Positions 8,531-17,654 are shown, counted from the stretch's first letter. The stretch is 64,000 nt of DNA from Erwinia phyllosphaerae (GCF_019132875.1 NZ_JAHSPF010000004.1:124001-188000), one strand, 5' to 3'. The notes: generated by a model from the letters alone, not told the origin. Translations and numbers: made by a program.

Positions 8531-9323
8531 GTCGCTTATCCGTAACAGGTATCACCGAACCGTGGTATTGCTGGCGAATGAAGCTGGCAACCTGAGGCGA
8601 GGTCAGATCTTTGGCGAGGCGTAAAATACGAGGATCTTTTGCCAGCGCAGGCGTCGTGACCAGCAGGTTTGCATAAGGATTATGCAGTGCGACCTCCAGA
8701 CCCAGCGCATCTTTCGCCGGTTCCAGTCCCGCTTCCAGCGCGTAGTTGCCGTTAATCACTGCTGCATCTACATCATCAAGCGAGCGGGGAATTTGCGGTG
8801 ATTCCACCTCAATAATCTTGATTTTTTTCGGGTTGCTGCTGATATCGGCTGGCGTGACCAGCGTAGATTCGGCGGAGCGAGTGCCGTTCAGCTTAATCAG
8901 TCCCTGGTCTTGCAGTAACCAAAGCGCCCGACTCAGATTTGTAACATTATTGGGCACGGCAATCGTTGCTGCCTGCGGCAAGTCATTCAGCGTTTTGAAC
9001 TTATGAGAATAAATGCCCAGCGGTTCAATGTGCACAGCTGCCGCCACGACAAATTCTTTATGCAACGCTTTTTCCTGGTCATGCAAATAGGGCAGGTGCT
9101 GAAAATAATTCGCCTCGACATCGCCAGCCGCCAGCAGTTCATTCGCATTTACGCCGCTGGTAAGCTCGACGATGTTCAAATCAAGTCCCGGATCTATTTT
9201 CTTCACATAATTGAGTATTTCGGCATGAGGTACCGGATCGGCAGCAACGCGTAGCGGGGCGGCCAGCAGTGAATGTGAGACCAACAGAGACAGCCCGGCC
9301 AAAAATAGTGCAGATTTACGCAT
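8523..9323 (-). CDS. MetQ/NlpA-family periplasmic binding protein
   Basis: A 266-residue solute-binding protein of the NlpA/MetQ family. The N-terminus is a Sec signal peptide (about 1-21, ending SLLAAP) without a lipobox cysteine, so it is probably a soluble periplasmic protein, whereas E. coli MetQ is a lipoprotein. Family stretches include GDVEANYFQHLPYL, TIAVPNNVTNLSRAL and DVDAAVINGNYAL, which form the substrate cleft. It is the first gene of the transporter, 25 bases downstream of the dioxygenase gene, which lies upstream on the same strand. The substrate is an amino acid or related compound; methionine is only a default. Confidence 0.87.
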   Translation of the reverse strand: MRKSALFLAGLSLLVSHSLLAAPLRVAADPVPHAEILNYVKKIDPGLDLNIVELTSGVNANELLAAGDVEANYFQHLPYLHDQEKALHKEFVVAAAVHIEPLGIYSHKFKTLNDLPQAATIAVPNNVTNLSRALWLLQDQGLIKLNGTRSAESTLVTPADISSNPKKIKIIEVESPQIPRSLDDVDAAVINGNYALEAGLEPAKDALGLEVALHNPYANLLVTTPALAKDPRILRLAKDLTSPQVASFIRQQYHGSVIPVTDKRHD

Positions 9324-9348
9324 TTAATGCTCCCTTTTTCGGATGGAA

Positions 9349-10356
9349 TTAAAGATCGGCATAAAAACGCCGGGCAACGTCTGGATGAGAACGTAGTCGT
9401 CCTTTCAGATAATTAAATCCAACGTCACGCAGCAAAGGATTGAGCGGATCGCTCGCCGGGCCGTGTGCCAGCTGGGCCAGTTCTGGCGGCAATGGATAAA
9501 CGGGTACCGTAGCGCTGAGATCGGCCCCCAGGAAAAAGGCAATGGAAAGTCGCTCAGTACCGGGCGGCGGCGAGAGCACACGGTGCACGGTCGCGCGCAG
9601 ATAACCATTGGTAGCCAGCTCCAGTAGTTCGCCAATATTTACGACCAGCGAACCGGGCAGAGGCAGCGCATCTACCCAGCGATTGGGCTGGACTTCCACC
9701 TGTAGACCACGCTGCTTATCCTGCAACAAGAAACTGAGAAAACCGGAGTCTTTATGCGAACCTACTCCCTGGCGTGTACCTTCCGTTGGCTGACCGGGAT
9801 AACGGATCAGCTTCACATGCTCGTTAGGCAGCTCGCCGTATAGCGGATCGAAAGCCGTGGCTGGCAATTGCAAAGATTCAGCAAATGCTCTTAATAGCGT
9901 CAGCGCTACCTGATTCATCTGCTGCTGCCAGCGAGTTATCACCACCTTGAGTTCCGGCAGCGCGTCAGGCCACTGGTTAGGCCCTTGTAAACGTTGCCAG
10001 GGGAGAGCAGGGTCAACGGGGAGCGGTGGCCGATCTGCGCCGATATCGAACTGCTCACGATAATCCGGTGCGTTACGGGTAATTTCTGAACCGGCAACGT
10101 TATAACCACGAAAATGCGGCGAATTCTCCATTCTGACCTGCCACTTTTCCTGCTCTGGCAAGGCGAAAAACTGATGCGCAACACGTTGCACATCATCCAG
10201 CAAGCCCTGTTCAATACTGTGGTTAATCAAATAAAAGAAGCCGGTTTCGCGCGCCGCTTCATTAAGCTTATCCAGGGTAGCGTGGCGCAGCGGACTGCTT
10301 TCCCGTAATCCGGCGCAATCTATGACGGGTAAAGAGAGCGTTGGTGAAGCGGACAT
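9349..10356 (-). CDS. 2-oxoglutarate/Fe(II) dioxygenase, isopenicillin N synthase-like
   Basis: A 335-residue cytoplasmic dioxygenase of the isopenicillin-N-synthase/ethylene-forming type. The N-terminal DIOX_N segment opens with LPVIDCAGL. The iron ligands are visible as H201 and D203 in GSHKDSG and H258 in ATVHRVLSP, and the 2-oxoglutarate-binding Arg-x-Ser is R269-S271. All key residues are present. It is first in an operon with the MetQNI-like importer, 25 bases before it, so it probably oxidises the imported compound or a derivative. The substrate cannot be read from the sequence. Confidence 0.85.
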   Translation of the reverse strand: MSASPTLSLPVIDCAGLRESSPLRHATLDKLNEAARETGFFYLINHSIEQGLLDDVQRVAHQFFALPEQEKWQVRMENSPHFRGYNVAGSEITRNAPDYREQFDIGADRPPLPVDPALPWQRLQGPNQWPDALPELKVVITRWQQQMNQVALTLLRAFAESLQLPATAFDPLYGELPNEHVKLIRYPGQPTEGTRQGVGSHKDSGFLSFLLQDKQRGLQVEVQPNRWVDALPLPGSLVVNIGELLELATNGYLRATVHRVLSPPPGTERLSIAFFLGADLSATVPVYPLPPELAQLAHGPASDPLNPLLRDVGFNYLKGRLRSHPDVARRFYADL

Positions 10357-10668
10357 AGGAGATACCTTTTTTTATCAGATATCAAAACCCTGCCAGCGAT
10401 GATGATGGATGGCTACTAACTAAAATCACTGTGAAATTGCAGAAAGCGCATTAGCTGAGGGGATAAGAGAAAGGACGGACTCACTCTGGATAAAAAATAG
10501 AGCGACTTCTTATCGAACACGAGCGCTTATAGTTACAACATACAATATTAAATCATATAAACAAAGATTACATCTGCATTGGCAAATAAATATCAGGCTT
10601 AACAGGGTTAAAGATGTTTATATCGCCCGGAAGGCAAGGGGAACCTTAGCGCTCCCCCGTTCCGGTTG
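10357..10668. other. Intergenic region: promoter of the dioxygenase operon and end of the chemoreceptor unit
   Basis: These 312 bases are AT-rich in the middle (about 10500-10620) and contain no convincing gene. At 10627-10665 CCGGAA and TTCCGG arms with partial G/C pairing inside form a terminator-like hairpin for the upstream minus-strand chemoreceptor gene. The rest presumably holds the promoter of the dioxygenase-importer operon; I could not fix its boxes. Confidence 0.4.
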
Positions 10669-11955
10669 TTAGACATCCAGCCGATGGATCACGCTGACAA
10701 ACTGATGCACACCGCTGTTGATTTCCCGCAGGCTGCGCGAAAGCTCGCTAATTTTGTCCTGTTCGGAAACCACAAACTGTTTTACCGCATCCAGCTGCTC
10801 GTGCATTTGCTGAATCAACTGCGTATTGACCTCTACCACAGAGGTAATTTTTTGCGTAGCGGTGGCGGTGGAGGCAGCCAGACGGCGAACTTCCGCCGCC
10901 ACTACGCTAAATCCGCGTCCGGCCTCGCCAGCGCGGGCTGATTCTATCGCTGCGTTTAGCGCCAGGATATTGGTTTGTGAAGCAATGACGTTAATAGTTT
11001 CAACGACTTCCCGGATACTTTTTGCCGACGCGTTCAGCTGCTCGCCAATCGCCGCCGCGGTGGTTACCTGACCGGAAACCAGCCCGGAATTGCGTACGGT
11101 TTCATCCAGGACTTCATTGGCATTATGGGTAATTTGCGACGTTTCTTCCGAAGTGGTGACCGCAATATCCGCCACGCGTTTGGCTGCCTCAACGCGTGCA
11201 GTAATATCAGAAGCAATTTTGATGACTTTGCAAACTCTGCCATCGGCATCGTAAACCGGGTTATAGCTGGCTTCGAGCCAGATACGTTCGCCGCTGGCGG
11301 TTTTGCGTTCAAAGCGGCCCACAAAGTGCTGGCCCTTGCTGATTTTCTGCCAGAAGTCGGGATTTTCACGATAGAAGGTGTCATAGCAGAAAATGCGATG
11401 GTGCTGCCCGACAATATCAGATAACGCATAGCCCATATGGGTCAGGAAATTATTGTTTGCAGTAATAATTTTGCCGTCGGTGGTGAATTCGATAACCGCC
11501 ATCGAACGATCCAGGGCGGTAATCACGGCTTCTTTACTCTCCAGCTCCTGATGGCGCTCGGTGATATCAGTAGCGATCTTGATAACCTTATAAACCTTGC
11601 CTTTATCGTCGCAGACCGGGAAGTAGGTGGCACTAAGATAGAAACGCTGATGGTTTTTGCTAAAGCGCTCAAAAATGCCCGTCACCGATTCGCCGGTAGC
11701 CAGCGTCTGCCAAAAACTGCTGTAGGCAGCCGTGCGGCAATATTCCGGATCGCAGAAGATCCGATGATGCTTGCCCTGAATCTCACTGAGCGAATAGCCC
11801 GTCACATCCAGAAACTGCTGATTGGCGCTGAGAATCTCTCCATCAGGCAAAAATTCAATCCATGCCACATGTTGTTTAATGGCATTGATATCCTTAACGA
11901 TGCCGTTGCCTTTGGATAAAGGCAGAGAAAGATTCGATTTTTTCACACCAAACAT
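10669..11955 (-). CDS. Soluble PAS-PAS methyl-accepting chemotaxis protein, BdlA/Aer-like
   Basis: A 428-residue chemoreceptor without any membrane segment. Two PAS domains sit in tandem (about 25-135 and 145-255). Both contain the near-identical motif GQHHRIFC or GKHHRIFC and end with a VIKIA(T/S)DIT PAC motif, so one arose by duplication of the other. The C-terminal signalling domain is short but keeps the hairpin tip [21 protein letters not shown] and [15 protein letters not shown], which binds CheA/CheW. Architecture and length closely resemble Pseudomonas BdlA, which links redox or nutrient cues to biofilm dispersal. A flavin or haem cofactor is possible but not visible. The gene stands alone; a FliA-like promoter lies about 250 bases upstream. 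Confidence 0.87.
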   Translation of the reverse strand: MFGVKKSNLSLPLSKGNGIVKDINAIKQHVAWIEFLPDGEILSANQQFLDVTGYSLSEIQGKHHRIFCDPEYCRTAAYSSFWQTLATGESVTGIFERFSKNHQRFYLSATYFPVCDDKGKVYKVIKIATDITERHQELESKEAVITALDRSMAVIEFTTDGKIITANNNFLTHMGYALSDIVGQHHRIFCYDTFYRENPDFWQKISKGQHFVGRFERKTASGERIWLEASYNPVYDADGRVCKVIKIASDITARVEAAKRVADIAVTTSEETSQITHNANEVLDETVRNSGLVSGQVTTAAAIGEQLNASAKSIREVVETINVIASQTNILALNAAIESARAGEAGRGFSVVAAEVRRLAASTATATQKITSVVEVNTQLIQQMHEQLDAVKQFVVSEQDKISELSRSLREINSGVHQFVSVIHRLDV

Positions 11956-12347
11956 AGAAACCTCAGGAAGTTATCACTCTCTCATTGATTCAACGACGGG
12001 CAGCTTTTCGCTCTGAGCCACGACAGCTGAATTTGTACAGTAACCCTGACGGGCCGCATAATTTCTCCGGCTGTGGACGCTTTATCATCCGCGTACGGAT
12101 GACAGCCTCTCTTTACGCATTCGAGTGCGCGGGCCGGGAACTGTCTTTAACTTACCTGATGTATAAAAAATAAAGGGACAGGCCAATCAGCCCGTCCATA
12201 TTCCAGATATCGGCAAAAAAGCCAAAAGTTTGAGAGAAATATGTAAATGTGTGACCGCGTGTAAACGCGTCCGTAAGGCAGGTTATTCAGATGATTGATT
12301 ACACAGGCTAAAGCCTGACGGAGCAAAAGGATGCCAGTGGCCCGGTG
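11956..12347. other. Intergenic region with leader of the chemoreceptor gene
   Basis: About 390 bases between two minus-strand genes. It holds the chemoreceptor leader, with GAGG before its ATG, the FliA-like promoter annotated separately, and small hairpins CGCGTGTAAACGCG (12255-12268) and CAGGCTAAAGCCTG (12305-12318). The hairpins may end the transporter operon that stops at 12348. I see no gene. Confidence 0.4.
12207..12232 (-). promoter_or_regulatory. Candidate sigma-28 (FliA) promoter for the chemoreceptor
   Basis: On the minus strand CAAACTTT, ten bases, then GCCGATAT. This matches the FliA consensus TAAAGTTT-N11-GCCGATAA at 13 of 16 positions with a spacer one base short. Flagellar control is expected for a chemoreceptor. 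It lies about 250 bases before the start codon, which is long, so the call is tentative. Confidence 0.4.
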
Positions 12348-13115
12348 CTAAAATGCAGCACGGCATTGTGCGCAGCATCGTGTATCCGTATCGCCCAGCA
12401 CGCGTCGCAGGAAATCCTGAGTACGCGCTTCCCGAGGCTGCAACAGGATCTGCTCAGCGGGGCCTTGCTCTACTATCTGCCCACTGTGTAAAAAGCAGAC
12501 GCGATCGGCAACCTGGCGAGCAAACTGCATCTCATGCGTCACCACAATCATCGTCATGCCTTCATCCGCCAGGTTACGCATTACCTGAAGCACTTCACCA
12601 ACCAGTTCCGGGTCGAGGGCAGAAGTAGGTTCATCAAACAGGATTGCCTTCGGCTGTAGCGCCAGCGTGCGCGCAATCGCCACGCGCTGCTGCTGCCCAC
12701 CAGAGAGCTGCCCCGGCCATGCGTTAACCTTATCCGCCAGACCGACCAGCGCCAGCAGGGATTTGGCGCGCTTTTCAGCCTGGCTGCGCGGCTCGCCGTT
12801 AACGTGGATAGCACCTTCCATCACGTTTTCCAGCACGCTACGATGCGGAAAAAGGTTAAAGCGCTGAAAGACCATGCCGATCTGCCGACGCAAATCGTTA
12901 ATGTTTTTATGGCGATTGTTCACGCGCTGGCCCAGCACTTCAATCTCTCCGCCTTCGTAGGTTTCCAGGCCATTAATGCAGCGTAAAATCGTCGATTTAC
13001 CAGAGCCTGACGGTCCGATCAGGCAAACCACTTCGCCAGGCTCAACGCTGAAGCTGACGCCTTTTAGCACTTCAACTCGCCCAAATTTTTTATGTACGTC
13101 GCGGATCTCAATCAT
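12348..13115 (-). CDS. Polar amino-acid ABC transporter ATPase (GlnQ/HisP type)
   Basis: A 255-residue ATPase of the polar amino-acid uptake family. Walker [10 protein letters not shown] is at 34-42, with the Q-loop at [17 protein letters not shown], the signature LSGGQQQR and Walker [21 protein letters not shown]. It is the second gene of a two-gene minus-strand unit, one base after the permease stop. The matching binding protein is encoded divergently at 14053. The last ~12 residues are Cys-rich ([10 protein letters not shown]) and unusual for the family, perhaps a drifted tail. Confidence 0.9.
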   Translation of the reverse strand: MIEIRDVHKKFGRVEVLKGVSFSVEPGEVVCLIGPSGSGKSTILRCINGLETYEGGEIEVLGQRVNNRHKNINDLRRQIGMVFQRFNLFPHRSVLENVMEGAIHVNGEPRSQAEKRAKSLLALVGLADKVNAWPGQLSGGQQQRVAIARTLALQPKAILFDEPTSALDPELVGEVLQVMRNLADEGMTMIVVTHEMQFARQVADRVCFLHSGQIVEQGPAEQILLQPREARTQDFLRRVLGDTDTRCCAQCRAAF

Positions 13116-13116
13116 C

Positions 13117-13767
13117 TCAGGCTCCTTTAATCTGGCGTTTTTCCAGCTTTTTGGTCAGGGCCATTAGTGGCATACACAACAGCAGATAAAGCATGGCCAC
13201 CAGGGTATACACAGTGGTGTTATCAAAGGTAGAGGCGGCGATAAGCTGCCCCTGACGGGTCATTTCCGTTACGGCGATGGTTGAGGCAAGCGCGGAATCC
13301 TTCAGCATCATCAATAGCGTGTTGCTGTAAGGCGGCAACGCAACATGAAAAGCCTGCGGCAGAATGATGCGGCGCATAGCCTTAGTGAAACTCATCCCCA
13401 TGGAGCGCGCTGCCTCAAGCTGGCCGCGATCGACGGATTCAATCCCGGATCGAAAAATTTCTGCGATATAGGTCGAAAAACAGAAGGCGATACCCGTCAC
13501 GCTGGCCTGAAAAGAACTCAGCGTGATGCCAATATCAGGAAATACAAAGTAAATATAAAAAAGCACCACGATCATCGGCAGGCCACGCGTAATGTTAATA
13601 ATTACCGCAACGGGCCAGGAAATAATTTTCCATGGGCACATTTTTGCCGCCGCAAATAACAGACCCAGCGGGGTGCTGATGACCAGTGATAATAGCGTGA
13701 TAACAATTGTCATTTCGGCCCCTTTAAGCAAAAAGGGCAGATAGGTATGAATGCTGCTCCAGTCCAT
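13117..13767 (-). CDS. Polar amino-acid ABC transporter permease
   Basis: A 216-residue inner-membrane permease of the HisM/GlnP type. I start it at the ATG at 13767, which has a GAGGAG ribosome site six bases upstream; a 32-codon extension to 13863 has no such support and would read through the operator. Features are [20 protein letters not shown] at the N-terminus, [19 protein letters not shown] in the middle and the EAA loop [20 protein letters not shown]. It is followed directly by the ATPase gene. A palindromic operator candidate lies 47 bases upstream. Confidence 0.9.
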   Translation of the reverse strand: MDWSSIHTYLPFLLKGAEMTIVITLLSLVISTPLGLLFAAAKMCPWKIISWPVAVIINITRGLPMIVVLFYIYFVFPDIGITLSSFQASVTGIAFCFSTYIAEIFRSGIESVDRGQLEAARSMGMSFTKAMRRIILPQAFHVALPPYSNTLLMMLKDSALASTIAVTEMTRQGQLIAASTFDNTTVYTLVAMLYLLLCMPLMALTKKLEKRQIKGA

Positions 13768-13813
13768 CTTAAGCTCCTCATCAGGCCGCGCAACGCAGAT
13801 CGGGGCGGGGAAT

Positions 13814-13827
13814 TTCATTATAATGAA
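13814..13827. promoter_or_regulatory. Palindromic operator candidate, copy 1
   Basis: TTCATTATAATGAA is a perfect 14-base palindrome, 47 bases upstream of the permease start on the minus strand. A second copy with one mismatch is at 13999-14012 before the divergent binding-protein gene. The pair points to one regulator controlling both directions, most simply the XRE-cupin protein encoded at 14814. Confidence 0.55.
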
Positions 13828-13978
13828 TATCTTTAATGGCGAAGCCTTGTCAATAATTACCATGACGACAAAGATAGCGAATAGTTATTACCGGCATAAG
13901 CATTTATTATTGCTGCGCGCTCAATGAAAAGGAGAGTTAATCAATTATAAATAAATTGAGGTGATTTAAAATTAAATA

Positions 13979-14012
13979 TTGACAGCTGCCGCGTTAATTT
14001 CATTATAGTGAA
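13979..14012 (+). promoter_or_regulatory. Promoter with operator copy 2 for the binding-protein operon
   Basis: TTGACA at 13979-13984 is a perfect -35 box, followed at 16-17 bases by CATTAT/ATTATA as -10. The -10 lies inside TTCATTATAGTGAA (13999-14012), which matches the upstream palindrome at 13 of 14 bases. A protein bound there would block RNA polymerase directly, implying repression. Confidence 0.55.
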
Positions 14013-14052
14013 AACACCGTTCGCCCTTTTCTGACTGATACAGGAGTGAATT

Positions 14053-14817
14053 ATGTCCTTTGCCCGTAGCAAACTCTTTTTAAATCTCTCTCTGACGATG
14101 ATGTTGACGACAGCTTTTGCCGCGCAAACGCAGGCGGCGATGCTGACGGCCGGTTCGCCACCTTCCAGCGCACCGACCACTTTTCTGAACACACAAAACG
14201 GAAAAATTGAAGGCTTTATGCCTGACGTGGCGGCAGAAGTCGCGAAACGTCAGCATCTGGGCGTCAATTTTACCGCCGTACCGTTCGCCACTCTCATCCA
14301 GTCGGTGATTGCCGGAAAGATCGACATGATTGTGGCGGGCATGACGCCTACCCCTGAACGTGCCAAACGCATTGGCTTTTCGCAGGAAGTAACCGCTTTC
14401 GGCGCGGGCCTGGTCGTGCGTGACGACAACAAGAAACCTTATCACTCCTGGCAAGATCTCAAGGGGGAGGTCGTTGGCTCTATGGCAGGCACGGACTATA
14501 CGCAAAGCCTGATGCAGAGCGGCATCGCCAAAGAGGTTAAGGTTTACGACAGTCCGGCGGATATGACGCGCGATCTGTCGCTGGGGCGTATCGCAGCGGG
14601 CATGAATGATTATCCTATCCTCATGGCCCAGCAAAAGGCGGGCGGGATGAAAGGAATGCACGTCGTTGAAGGCTACCGTCCGGAACATGTTTCACCGATG
14701 GCGTTCGGCGTCAAAAAGGGCAACGATAAACTTCTGGCGGAGATTAACAGCGCCTTAACGTCCATGAAACAGGACGGGACGCTGCAGACCATTAAAACCA
14801 AGTGGGGAATGCCGTGA
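14053..14817 (+). CDS. Polar amino-acid periplasmic binding protein
   Basis: A 254-residue family-3 solute-binding protein (HisJ/GlnH type). The signal peptide covers about residues 1-30 and ends near TQAAML. The mature part carries KIEGFMPDVAAEVAKRQ, VIAGKIDMIVAGMTPTPERAKRIGFS and LSLGRIAAGMNDYPI, which form the ligand cleft between two lobes. CAGGAG precedes the ATG. It is divergent from its probable ATPase and permease genes and overlaps the regulator downstream. The ligand is an amino acid or similar; the flavin oxidase downstream hints at an amine or D-amino acid. Confidence 0.9.
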   Translation: MSFARSKLFLNLSLTMMLTTAFAAQTQAAMLTAGSPPSSAPTTFLNTQNGKIEGFMPDVAAEVAKRQHLGVNFTAVPFATLIQSVIAGKIDMIVAGMTPTPERAKRIGFSQEVTAFGAGLVVRDDNKKPYHSWQDLKGEVVGSMAGTDYTQSLMQSGIAKEVKVYDSPADMTRDLSLGRIAAGMNDYPILMAQQKAGGMKGMHVVEGYRPEHVSPMAFGVKKGNDKLLAEINSALTSMKQDGTLQTIKTKWGMP

Positions 14818-15458
14818 GCCGCACGGCAGCCGCGATAGCAAAGGAACAGCCTGTGAAAAAAGGAGCAGTAAACAAGGCGGAGCAAGACATCGCCGAAACG
14901 GATATCGGATCGCGCCTGAAAACGCTGCGTAAAGCGCGCAAGCTGACCATTACCGAGCTGGCGCTGCTGGCAAACGTTTCTGCTGGCGCTATCAGCCAGA
15001 TAGAGCGGAACCTGACCAATCCCACCGTGCGGATGCTGGAGCAGCTCCGGCTCGTGCTAAAAGTACCGCTGTCGGCCTTTCTGGAAGAGGATCGCTTCTT
15101 ATTGCGCGGCGCTGAGCACTATGTACGTCGGCGTGAGGAAAGACCGCATTTTAATGTGGGCAAGCGTGGCATTGCCAAAGAGATGCTGTCGCCTTCGGGC
15201 GATCATGATATGCAGTTTATGTATATCCGCATTCCGCCCGGCGTTCGCTCCGACGAGATGCTGATTGGTCAGGGAGAGAAGGCCGGCCTCGTGATTGAAG
15301 GCGAGCTGACGCTGGAAGTCGGGGGGGAAACGCTCTCCCTGGCAACCGGCGACAGCTTTCAGTTTAAAAGCCATCTGCCGCACACTATTTTTAACCATAC
15401 GGATAACGACGTCAGGGTGCTGTGGATCATGCATATTTCGCCCGGGCAGCATCTTTGA
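14814..15458 (+). CDS. XRE-family transcriptional regulator with C-terminal cupin (PuuR-like)
   Basis: A 214-residue regulator with an N-terminal helix-turn-helix (about 31-85; LALLANVSAGAISQIERNLTNPT) and a C-terminal cupin sensor (about 130-205; IPPGVRSDEMLIGQGEKAG and DSFQFKSHLPHTIFNH). I choose the GTG at 14814, which overlaps the stop of the binding-protein gene (GTGA) and has GGGG six bases upstream; a GTG at 14802 is possible. This class usually represses uptake and oxidation genes for amines, amino acids or putrescine, with the ligand bound in the cupin. The palindromes at 13814 and 13999 are its likely operators. Confidence 0.88.
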   Translation: MSRTAAAIAKEQPVKKGAVNKAEQDIAETDIGSRLKTLRKARKLTITELALLANVSAGAISQIERNLTNPTVRMLEQLRLVLKVPLSAFLEEDRFLLRGAEHYVRRREERPHFNVGKRGIAKEMLSPSGDHDMQFMYIRIPPGVRSDEMLIGQGEKAGLVIEGELTLEVGGETLSLATGDSFQFKSHLPHTIFNHTDNDVRVLWIMHISPGQHL

Positions 15459-15486
15459 ATACTCTGTCATTTAAAAGGTTTTCTCT

Positions 15487-16815
15487 ATGCGCATAAAAAT
15501 TAACAGCGTTATCGACAGCCCCACGTTACCCGAACAGGTTGATGTCATTATCATCGGCGGCGGCATTATCGGTACGTCGGTGGCTTATGAGCTGGCGAAG
15601 CAGGGGGTGACCGTCGCGCTGCTTGAAAAAGGCGTTATCGGCGGCGAGCAGTCCGGGCGCAACTGGGGCTGGGTAAGACAGCAAAACCGCGATCTCTATG
15701 AGCTACCGCTGGCCATGCGCAGTCTGCAACGCTGGGAAGAGCTGGGTAGTGAGATCGGCATGGATCTTGGCTTTCGCCGCAGCGGCATTTTGTACGGCTC
15801 ACAAAACGAAGCAGACGTGGCGCGCTGGGAAAAGTGGGGGAAGCAGGCAAAACAGGTGGGTTTTACCAGTCATCTGCTTTCGGCTAAAGAAGCGCAGGAG
15901 CGGCTGGGAAACGGCACGCGCTGGACGGGTGGCGTCTGGTCGCCAACGGATGGACGAGCGGAGCCAGGCCTGGCCGCACCGGCCATTGCTACCGGCGCAC
16001 AAAAACTTGGTGCTTCCATCCATCAGCAGTGCGCCGTACGGGGCCTGGATATCAGTGCCGGCAGAATAACCGGCGTCTGGAGCGAACGCGGACGCGTGCG
16101 GGCAAACCGGGTAATCTGCTGTGGCGGCGCGTGGAGCTCACGTTTCTGTAAGCAGTACGGTATTGACCTGCCCAGCGCCAACATTCTTGGTACCGCCTTT
16201 AAAACCACGGCCGCACCGGAAGTGATCAAAGGCTGCCTGAGCATACCGGAACTCTGCATACGCCGCAGGCTGGATGGGAGCTATACCGTCGCCGTTCCCG
16301 GACTGGGCAGGCTCGACCTTGCACCGCAAAACATCCGCTACGCCGCGAAGTTTTACCCGATGTACCGCAGCAAAATCGCCAAAAAGCTAAAGATTCGTCT
16401 CAACGGCTCTTTTTTTAACGGGCCGGAAGCGGCAGGCCGCTGGTCCGTTGATGCGGTTTCGCCATTTGAAAAAATCCGCGTGCTCGATCCCAATCCAGAG
16501 CAGCAGATTGTGGATAATGCACTGCGCACGCTGGTCACTGCTTTTCCGGCATTGAAAGGGATTGCGGTCGATCATGCGTGGGGCGGCTGGATTGATACCA
16601 CACCGGATCTAGTGCCGATCATTGATGAAATGGCGACGTTGCCCGGCTTATTTATTGCCTCAGGCTTTAGCGGGCACGGGTTTGGCATTGGCCCCGGCGC
16701 GGGTATGCTCTGTGCGCAGCTGGTTAACAACCACCAGCCGTTTACCGATGTTACGCCTTATCGCCTGGCGCGTTTTGCCAAAGGCAATGCCATTCGTGAA
16801 CCACAGATGATGTAA
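15487..16815 (+). CDS. FAD-dependent oxidoreductase, D-amino acid/glycine oxidase (DAO) family
   Basis: A 442-residue flavoenzyme. The FAD Rossmann motif GGGIIGTSVAYELAKQG starts at G24, followed by the acidic end LLEKG and the GGEQSGRNWGWVRQQ substrate-side loop. The C-terminal GFSGHGFGIGPGAGMLCAQ closes the FAD site. Such enzymes oxidise a C-N bond in secondary amines, N-methyl or D-amino acids, giving an imine or aldehyde plus peroxide or reduced quinone. No signal peptide or membrane segment is present. It follows the XRE-cupin gene by 28 bases and probably acts on the compound brought in by the adjacent transporter. Confidence 0.88.
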   Translation: MRIKINSVIDSPTLPEQVDVIIIGGGIIGTSVAYELAKQGVTVALLEKGVIGGEQSGRNWGWVRQQNRDLYELPLAMRSLQRWEELGSEIGMDLGFRRSGILYGSQNEADVARWEKWGKQAKQVGFTSHLLSAKEAQERLGNGTRWTGGVWSPTDGRAEPGLAAPAIATGAQKLGASIHQQCAVRGLDISAGRITGVWSERGRVRANRVICCGGAWSSRFCKQYGIDLPSANILGTAFKTTAAPEVIKGCLSIPELCIRRRLDGSYTVAVPGLGRLDLAPQNIRYAAKFYPMYRSKIAKKLKIRLNGSFFNGPEAAGRWSVDAVSPFEKIRVLDPNPEQQIVDNALRTLVTAFPALKGIAVDHAWGGWIDTTPDLVPIIDEMATLPGLFIASGFSGHGFGIGPGAGMLCAQLVNNHQPFTDVTPYRLARFAKGNAIREPQMM

Positions 16816-16833
16816 AGCGCCCGTGCATAAAAC

Positions 16834-16862
16834 AGGCGGGAAAGATAAAACCTTTCCCGCCT
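16834..16862. terminator. Bidirectional terminator between convergent genes
   Basis: An 11-base perfect stem, AGGCGGGAAAG and CTTTCCCGCCT, with a seven-base loop. It lies between the stop of the flavin oxidase and the stop of the minus-strand SDR gene. Confidence 0.7.
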
Positions 16863-16868
16863 TGTCAC

Positions 16869-17654
16869 TTAAACAGAACCGATCAAACCACCATCCACGC
16901 GGATCACGCTGCCGGTGATATAGCTGGCAGGTTGACCAGCCAGGAAGGCTGCGGTAGCGCCATACTCTCGCGCTTCGCCGTAGCGTCCGGCAGGAATAGC
17001 CTGGCGGCTTTTGTTCGCGACCTCTTCGGCACTGCTGTTTTCGCGCGTAGCCTTGATAGCATCCAGCTGGCTAACACGATCGGTGGCGATGCGTCCGGGC
17101 ACCAGCACATTGACGGTGATCCCGTCTGCCGCAACCTCTGCCGCCAGCGTTTTTGACCAGCCGAGCAGGCTCATCCGCAGCGCGTTAGACAACGCCAGAT
17201 TAGCTATCGGCGCGATAACCCCGGAGGAGGTTGACGTAATAATCCGTCCCCAGCCTCGCTGGCGCATAGTGGGCAATACTTTGTCGGCCAGTTGAATAAG
17301 CGACGCCACCATCACGGAAAACTGCTGCTGCCAGACGGCACTCTCCGTCCCCTGGGCCTGAGCAGGCGGCGGCCCGCCTGAGTTGTTCACCAGAATATCC
17401 ACATCGCCCCAGTGCAGGCGAATAGCGTTGAGCACCGCATCAAAAGTTTGCGGCGCGGCCAGATCCAGCTGAAAAGCCTGCGCTTCGCCGCCCTGGGTTT
17501 CGATCAACGCAACCGTGGCCAGCAGTTTTTCCATGTTCCGCCCGGTAACCGCCACCCGGCATCCTTCCTGCGCCAGCGCAACGGCCATCGCCCGACCTAA
17601 TCCGCTGCCGGCACCGCATACCAGCGCCACCCGACCTTCTATTTGCAAATCCAT
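16869..17654 (-). CDS. SDR-family oxidoreductase with noncanonical active site
   Basis: A 261-residue short-chain dehydrogenase/reductase. The NAD(P) motif CGAGSGLGRA is at 13-22 and NNSGG at 90-94. The usual YxxxK is absent: the equivalent stretch reads NLALSNALRMS, placing L153 where Tyr and N157 where Lys are expected. The protein is otherwise intact, with the C-terminal SYITGSVIRVDGG. I recall related SDRs that share this LxxxN pattern, so it may be a subfamily with different chemistry, not a broken gene. It is encoded 52 bases downstream of the GntR gene on the same strand, likely one unit. Confidence 0.85.
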   Translation of the reverse strand: MDLQIEGRVALVCGAGSGLGRAMAVALAQEGCRVAVTGRNMEKLLATVALIETQGGEAQAFQLDLAAPQTFDAVLNAIRLHWGDVDILVNNSGGPPPAQAQGTESAVWQQQFSVMVASLIQLADKVLPTMRQRGWGRIITSTSSGVIAPIANLALSNALRMSLLGWSKTLAAEVAADGITVNVLVPGRIATDRVSQLDAIKATRENSSAEEVANKSRQAIPAGRYGEAREYGATAAFLAGQPASYITGSVIRVDGGLIGSV

